A stretch of 11,628 bases of DNA, taken from contig JANBPT010001261.1 in NCBI GenBank assembly GCA_027575765.1, positions 1 through 11,628 on the forward strand, written 5' to 3'. Position numbers and translations under genes: made by a program. Source of the stretch: Tieghemiomyces parasiticus. Taxonomy: Eukaryota > Kickxellomycota > Dimargaritomycetes > Dimargaritales > Dimargaritaceae. Positions 7,662-11,628 of this stretch are shown here, piece by piece; position 1 is the stretch's first letter; the number at the start of each line of letters is the position of its first letter. Under the pieces are notes generated by a model that was not told the origin of the DNA, ran no database searches, and saw only the letters and a program-made list of their open reading frames with translations.

Positions 7662-8278
7662 GGTGGATAGGGGATGGTTGGCCGGTAGGGGCGGGGGAAA
7701 CGATTACTGGAACGAGGGAGAGGGGGAGTCCGCAAACCTGGCGGGTGGAGAGAGGGGATAGGATGAAAACGAGTCACAAACTTAACGCGCGAAACGACGA
7801 TTGGTAACACTAAATTGTTGTGAAAGGCACCGCGGGCGGTCAGCACAGCTGATGGTCTTTGGGTACAACAGTAAAGTGAAGGGCACGAATGGGAGAAGTG
7901 TGAGTGTCTAACCAGAGACAGCAAGCAAAAGTGATCGAGGTATAGGGGCACGCACAGCGTGTGGCAGGTGAAGGTGGAAATTCGGGAAAGTGCGCGAATG
8001 TAAGTGGGGAACGAAATCAGCCGAGCCAGGGTACTAGCCAGAGTACAGCGGAGGGAGTGGTAGAGGTGGTGATGATCCTGAAGTGGTGGGCGGATAGCCT
8101 GGTCCTTTTATATCTCTGGAAAGGAGGCTCCCATGCCACACCTCGTCAACCTTTTCACCATGAAGGAACGGCCTGCACATATTCTAGGCGGAATTCAGCA
8201 TTCAGCATACAGGCGACAGATATGGGAGAAGGAGGGCCGAAGGCGGCCGTGGTTCCGATGTGTCGGTCGATAGCAAGG
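7662..8278. other. 5' leader and proximal promoter of the LPMO gene
   Basis: No separate gene is supported here. The first 80 bases next to the LPMO ATG are rich in G on the plus strand (pyrimidine-rich in the transcript), with several runs of three to five G between 7668 and 7728. One reverse CCAAT box lies near 7800. The TATA-like site is at 8105-8112. Confidence 0.5.
8105..8112 (-). promoter_or_regulatory. Candidate TATA box of the LPMO gene
   Basis: On the minus strand the sequence reads GATATAAAAGGA, a near-ideal TATA box, 444 bases upstream of the LPMO start codon. Transcription starting about 30 bases downstream would give a 5' leader of about 410 bases. I saw no clear intron in that leader. 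No better TATA-like site lies closer to the ATG. Confidence 0.45.
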
Positions 8279-9867
8279 CCAATCACTGGGTTTCGGGTGA
8301 TGCTCGGACACTATGGCCAGCAGCAAAGGGAAGGGTGGCTAACGGAACCTGCGAATCAGCTGGTCCACCAGCATAGACAGACAGAAAGCAGATCGCATGC
8401 CCATGGATGGGTATGACATCGCTATCCTCTTCCCCCCTGGTTCAGTTGCACATCGACGCATGGCGTTACATTGAAGGGGGAGGCAAAGAGAAGTGGCCAA
8501 CGACTCAGCGCTAACAAAGAGCGTACGAGGCAAGCCAATTAGAAGGGAAGGAGGGAGGGTGTATGAGTAGTCCCAAAATGTAGGATGGCCAATCATTCCC
8601 GTGCTTAGGCAATTGGCGCTGGTCACTGGAACTCTTCCTGCTTCCCATTTGGGCCATGCTATGGTTTGAAGGGAGAGAAGGTTGCCTGTCCACCAAGACC
8701 TGAATAACCAGAATATACCATGGGCCAATCGTCTGCCAACAATGAACCACCAATCCGCCACCTGGGATATTATTATTTTTTTGGGCATCGGCCGACGGAG
8801 GCATTTCCGTTGCCCCGAGAAATGGCGGTGCAAGGGAGCCCGCCATTGGATGATGGGGGGAGGAGGCAATAAGGATTCTTCTTGTCCTCCCTCTCTGAGT
8901 GGCCTTCCTATTTTGCGTGACGCATGGCTATCTATGCGCCGCCGGGGGGCCAATCCCAAACATAGTGAACCTCCTAGTCGCCGGCACGTTTACAATGTCT
9001 GACCAGTGTGCCGGGAGTGCCAAGCCCAACGCATACAAGCCATGGGTGTCTGGAAAGGCTGCTTGCACGCAATTACGGCCTTGAAAGGTCACGATTTCCA
9101 TACGTCGCTCCTAGGCCACTGAATTTTATGAACACAGTCTAAGTGGATGAGGGCCATACTGCGCACATGGGCCCGGCCCTACGCCAAGGTTGGTCAATGG
9201 CGAGCAATAGATAACTATGGAGATGGCTTCGAAGAAAATACCCTGTTAGCGTACCCCCTTCTTTGCTAACTCGTCCAACAAGCCCCCCCCCCCGAGAAGG
9301 CGCCGGGCTGGGCCGATTTTCATTGCAGTGGGGGCGGGCGCAGAGGCGACATAAGGCATGTCGCCTGGCCAATTGGGTAATTTTGACAGAGGTGTATCAA
9401 CCGGACCCGAACTCGCAGTTGCAGGAGACAGGTAGAGTCTATGCGGCGGATCGGCGCACCCTCGGCTGGTGCGTGCTCTCCGCTAGTTGTGAATGCCGCC
9501 GTGGCTGTCCTGCCGCCTGGCCCCAAAGCAACTCAACAATCAACTTTCTGGCTGGTCAGATACCTTTGTCATTGGTAGGTGGATGGCGCTGATGGCTCCA
9601 CCTAGGGCCCACTCAATGCTGAAATATCAGCAGGTGGGAAACTGGTGGGGCGGAAGGGCTGATCATATGCGACCGGGGTCGAAGCGATCGGCTCTTTGTA
9701 TGCTCGGCGTTGAAATGAACGGCCCACCGGGAGGCTTCTCACTTTCCCAGACTAGCAGTGGAGACATCCCTTCGGACAACGGTGAGGTGTGCAGTGTAAG
9801 CCTGACCGATGCCATCCGGTTCTGCATCTTGGGCTTAGCGATAGTGAAAATGGAAGATACAAATTGG
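8279..9867. promoter_or_regulatory. Cluster of twelve CCAAT boxes upstream of the LPMO gene
   Basis: CCAAT occurs on the plus strand at 8279, 8535, 8589, 8725, 8750, 8950 and 9369, and on the minus strand at 8612, 8845, 9372, 9571 and 9863. Five of the plus-strand copies are preceded by GG, giving GGCCAAT. CCAATTGG at 9369-9376 is counted on both strands. By eye the rest of the window has about one per 500 bases, against one per 130-140 here. CCAAT is the known target of the fungal HAP/NF-Y complex. No gene is supported inside this stretch; the open frames (for example 8339-8959 minus and 9493-9918 plus) show no family motifs. It may be a long regulatory region, or a composition effect. Confidence 0.35.
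9283..9293 (+). repeat. C11 homopolymer
   Basis: Eleven C in a row lie in non-coding sequence. A run of this kind is prone to sequencing and replication slippage. Confidence 0.85.
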
Positions 9868-11422
9868 GGGCGATGGAAAGCGGGCGAATATGTTTGTGTG
9901 AGTGTGGGGGGGAATTAAAGAATTGCTAGCTGTCCATGGCCTGGTCGGAGGATTGTGACAGAGCAAAAATAAATGTGACTGTATGCTGCAGAAAATCCTG
10001 TGCAATCCAACCACCAGACCAGGTAACGGAAACTGGCCATGAGTGGCACCAGCTTGACGGCCCAATATCACCGATAGCGCATTGATATAATCCAAAAATA
10101 GGATTCCCGGCTACCGTCAGGAGATGGGCTCTAGCCACCTAAGACCAGGCCCTCAACTGGTAGGGGCCGAGGCTGTCCTGTGGCAGCTATTAACAGCGGC
10201 CGTGTCGACAATTAGCGGCCAACTGCGAAGGGTAGGTTGTAGACCTCGTAGGTTTGAACCTACACCGCCGCCCCCGCTTAATCGCAGCCTCAATAAACCA
10301 CCCTCCAAACAATGAGCATAAACAATTGAGTCAGCCGACCAGGCTCCCATGTAACACGGCGCTTTGCTCCCAGGTCCACATGTCCCGTCTCCGGGCTTCT
10401 CGGGGTCTGCTACCCTACCGTCCCGTCGTCTATGCGTAGAGGTGCTCTAGACCGGGCTGGGAATTGGGAGAGAGAAGTTCATTCCCACCTTCTTTGCGAC
10501 CACCAGGCTTGCAGGGGGGTAGCCGACCCCGGCCCTAGGGAGGGATCTGCACGCATGTTTGCCTGTCAATCGACATGGTAGCGGATGCCACTCCGAAGAC
10601 ATGGGGGAGAATAATGTAGGAAGGCCTGCCACTGGAACATGTCTTCCGCCTAGGACCAACGATGCTGACCCCTCCGCCGCCGCGCATAGTGATGTGGTCT
10701 GGGCTACATGGCTCCGCCTTCTATCTTTAAACATTCCGTTACTAGTGAAGCCTTCGCTGCACACCTCTTCCTCAGGCTGTGCCGCTGCACTGCTTGGCTT
10801 CCTTCAAAGTACTGCTTCTTTCTCACAACAACCTGGCACCTGGCCTATGGTCCGCTATGACGAAACCACTAGGCTGGGGACTGAGGGCAACCTATAATCA
10901 AAGCAGTGGCCGTCACAGAATACTTCCTGGGATAATTACAGTACGAAAGTGAGAGGCTGTGTATCCCGCGGTGGTGTATACGGATAAACCATCATCGACT
11001 AGGTCTAGACGGATCTGTGACTTGGATACAGTCCACCCAACGTCTTACAGATAAGGAGTGGAAGTCCGCCATCTAGTACAGGCCAGACAGGGTATCCGCA
11101 GAGCGTCGAGACGATGGGAGAGGCAGCATATGAGATGATCACCCTCAGCCTTTTTCTACAGGCCAGCCAGCGTTTATTGCTCATTAATCGCATCCCCTTT
11201 AACTTACCCGTAGATACCCTAAACGCTGTTTTCGATCCGACAGAGCATTATCTGTACGCCTCGACCGACCTAGACTTGGCGGTCAAGCCAGTATGGGAAA
11301 TTGCCGTCCACCGATCTCGACATAATAAAGCAAGTTAATTTCTGATAAAGCACATCGTTAGTGGGTATGATTAAAGGTTGACAATTAATTCTAGTTCGCA
11401 TTGCAATGCTATACTGTCTTCG
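9868..11422. other. Gene-free right subterminal region
   Basis: No gene can be assigned. Apart from the GTAGGTT repeat, I see only short frames. The best is an ATG-started 74-codon frame at 11114-11338 on the plus strand, open upstream to 11021, with a protein-like composition but no recognised motif. It may be chance or a fragment. A CCAAT box in reverse orientation lies near 10463. Confidence 0.5.
10232..10263. repeat. GTAGGTT direct repeat plus inverted copy
   Basis: GTAGGTT occurs at 10232-10238 and again 16 bases later at 10248-10254. The second copy is followed after TG by its inverse AACCTAC (10257-10263), making a 16-bp dyad. It resembles a tRNA T arm at first sight, but the loop length is wrong and no cloverleaf surrounds it. 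It could be a protein-binding site. Confidence 0.5.
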
Positions 11423-11473
11423 TGATAGGCGTAAGATTACTCATTGATGAAACGAGTGTTTAGGCTGTAAAAA
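11423..11473 (-). repeat. Diverged inner extension of right TIR
   Basis: This is the partner of bases 156-206, at about 65% identity in the same ungapped register. It shows that the two ends share ancestry deeper than the near-identical 155-bp tips, and that the tips are much better conserved or more recently homogenised than this inner part. Confidence 0.7.
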
Positions 11474-11628
11474 GGGCAGTGGATCGTAACTTGAGTGATG
11501 CCTGTCATTTATAGCCTGCCGGCCCGGAAAACTTTCATACATGAATTAGAAGCAGCATTACCCATAACTGCAGCTTGGCTGGGCTGGGCTTGGGAAAGGT
11601 CCAGGATAACAGTACGGGCGGAGCCGGG
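11474..11628 (-). repeat. Right terminal inverted repeat (155 bp, high-identity core)
   Basis: This is the reverse complement of bases 1-155 with four substitutions and no indels. Relative to the left arm it reads T for C at left position 78, TT for CC at 98-99, and G for T at 110. The TTCAT-GT-ATGAA dyad is intact, at 11534-11545 on the plus strand. The TATAAA is also intact and faces inward on the minus strand (11508-11513). Confidence 0.93.

Larger units (their letters stand above)
1..11628. mobile_element. Putative 11.6-kb TIR-bounded unit carrying host-type genes, no transposase seen
   Basis: Both ends of the window are inverted copies of the same sequence, starting CCCGGCTCCG and ending CGGAGCCGGG, and the match begins at the very first and last base. 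This is the architecture of a cut-and-paste DNA transposon with long TIRs. Inside are a TM9SF gene, a tRNA-Phe and an AA11-like LPMO. No open frame resembles a transposase, integrase or DDE/RNase-H domain, so if this is an element it is non-autonomous or has lost its enzyme. I see no further internal copy of the terminal sequence. The superfamily cannot be assigned because the flanking target-site duplication is outside the window. The alternatives are two separate inverted repeat copies that happen to flank host genes, or a contig that ends in the same repeat on both sides. Confidence 0.45.

Noticed and set aside
7668..7728. G-quadruplex on the plus strand beside the LPMO start
   Set aside because: The G-runs are separated by a gap of about 20 bases, too long for a standard four-run quadruplex, and the G-richness is explained by a pyrimidine-rich leader.
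8339..8959. 206-codon minus-strand open frame upstream of the LPMO gene
   Set aside because: Its first codon is TTG, it has no recognisable domain and its residue composition looks random. It lies in the CCAAT-rich presumed regulatory region.
9493..9918. 141-codon plus-strand open frame
   Set aside because: No motif, signal peptide or family resemblance was seen, and a frame of this length is plausible by chance at this GC content.
10248..10263. Possible tRNA T arm at GTAGGTTTGAACCTAC
   Set aside because: The loop length and conserved loop bases do not fit on either strand, and no D arm, anticodon arm or acceptor stem surrounds it.

Overview
The window looks like nuclear DNA of a filamentous, probably early-diverging fungus. 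It holds two intronless minus-strand genes, a nuclear-type tRNA-Phe without an encoded CCA, and long non-coding stretches. The fungal call rests on a secreted lytic polysaccharide monooxygenase (LPMO) resembling the fungal family AA11. The lineage (perhaps Zoopagomycota or Kickxellomycotina) is a guess. Nothing looks bacterial: the larger gene has its natural start at an ATG in a vertebrate-like Kozak context, not at the in-frame GTG upstream.

The most striking structure is at the edges. Bases 1-155 and 11474-11628 are terminal inverted repeats (TIRs) of each other, colinear without gaps, with 4 mismatches (about 97% identity). The pairing continues in the same register, at about 65% identity, to roughly base 206. 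The whole window therefore has the form of one 11.6-kb TIR-bounded unit. No transposase is recognisable inside it, and the flanks that would show a target-site duplication are not present.

Layout from left to right: left TIR and a gene-free subterminal stretch (1-780). A nonaspanin/TM9SF (EMP70-type) Golgi-endosome membrane protein on the minus strand (781-2754). Its upstream region and a tRNA-Phe(GAA) gene on the minus strand (3330-3402). A gene-free 3-kb stretch (3403-6374), AT-rich in its first half, with several hairpins. A secreted AA11-like LPMO on the minus strand (6375-7661). A 3.8-kb gene-free region (7662-11473) that carries a plausible TATA box and a cluster of twelve CCAAT boxes upstream of the LPMO. 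Finally the right TIR.

The two protein genes share no obvious pathway: one is a trafficking and sorting membrane protein, the other a copper enzyme attacking chitin-like polysaccharide outside the cell. What connects them is position, inside a unit with matched inverted ends. It could be a large non-autonomous, gene-carrying DNA transposon, or a host segment that happens to lie between two inverted copies of one repeat. The sequence alone does not decide between these.
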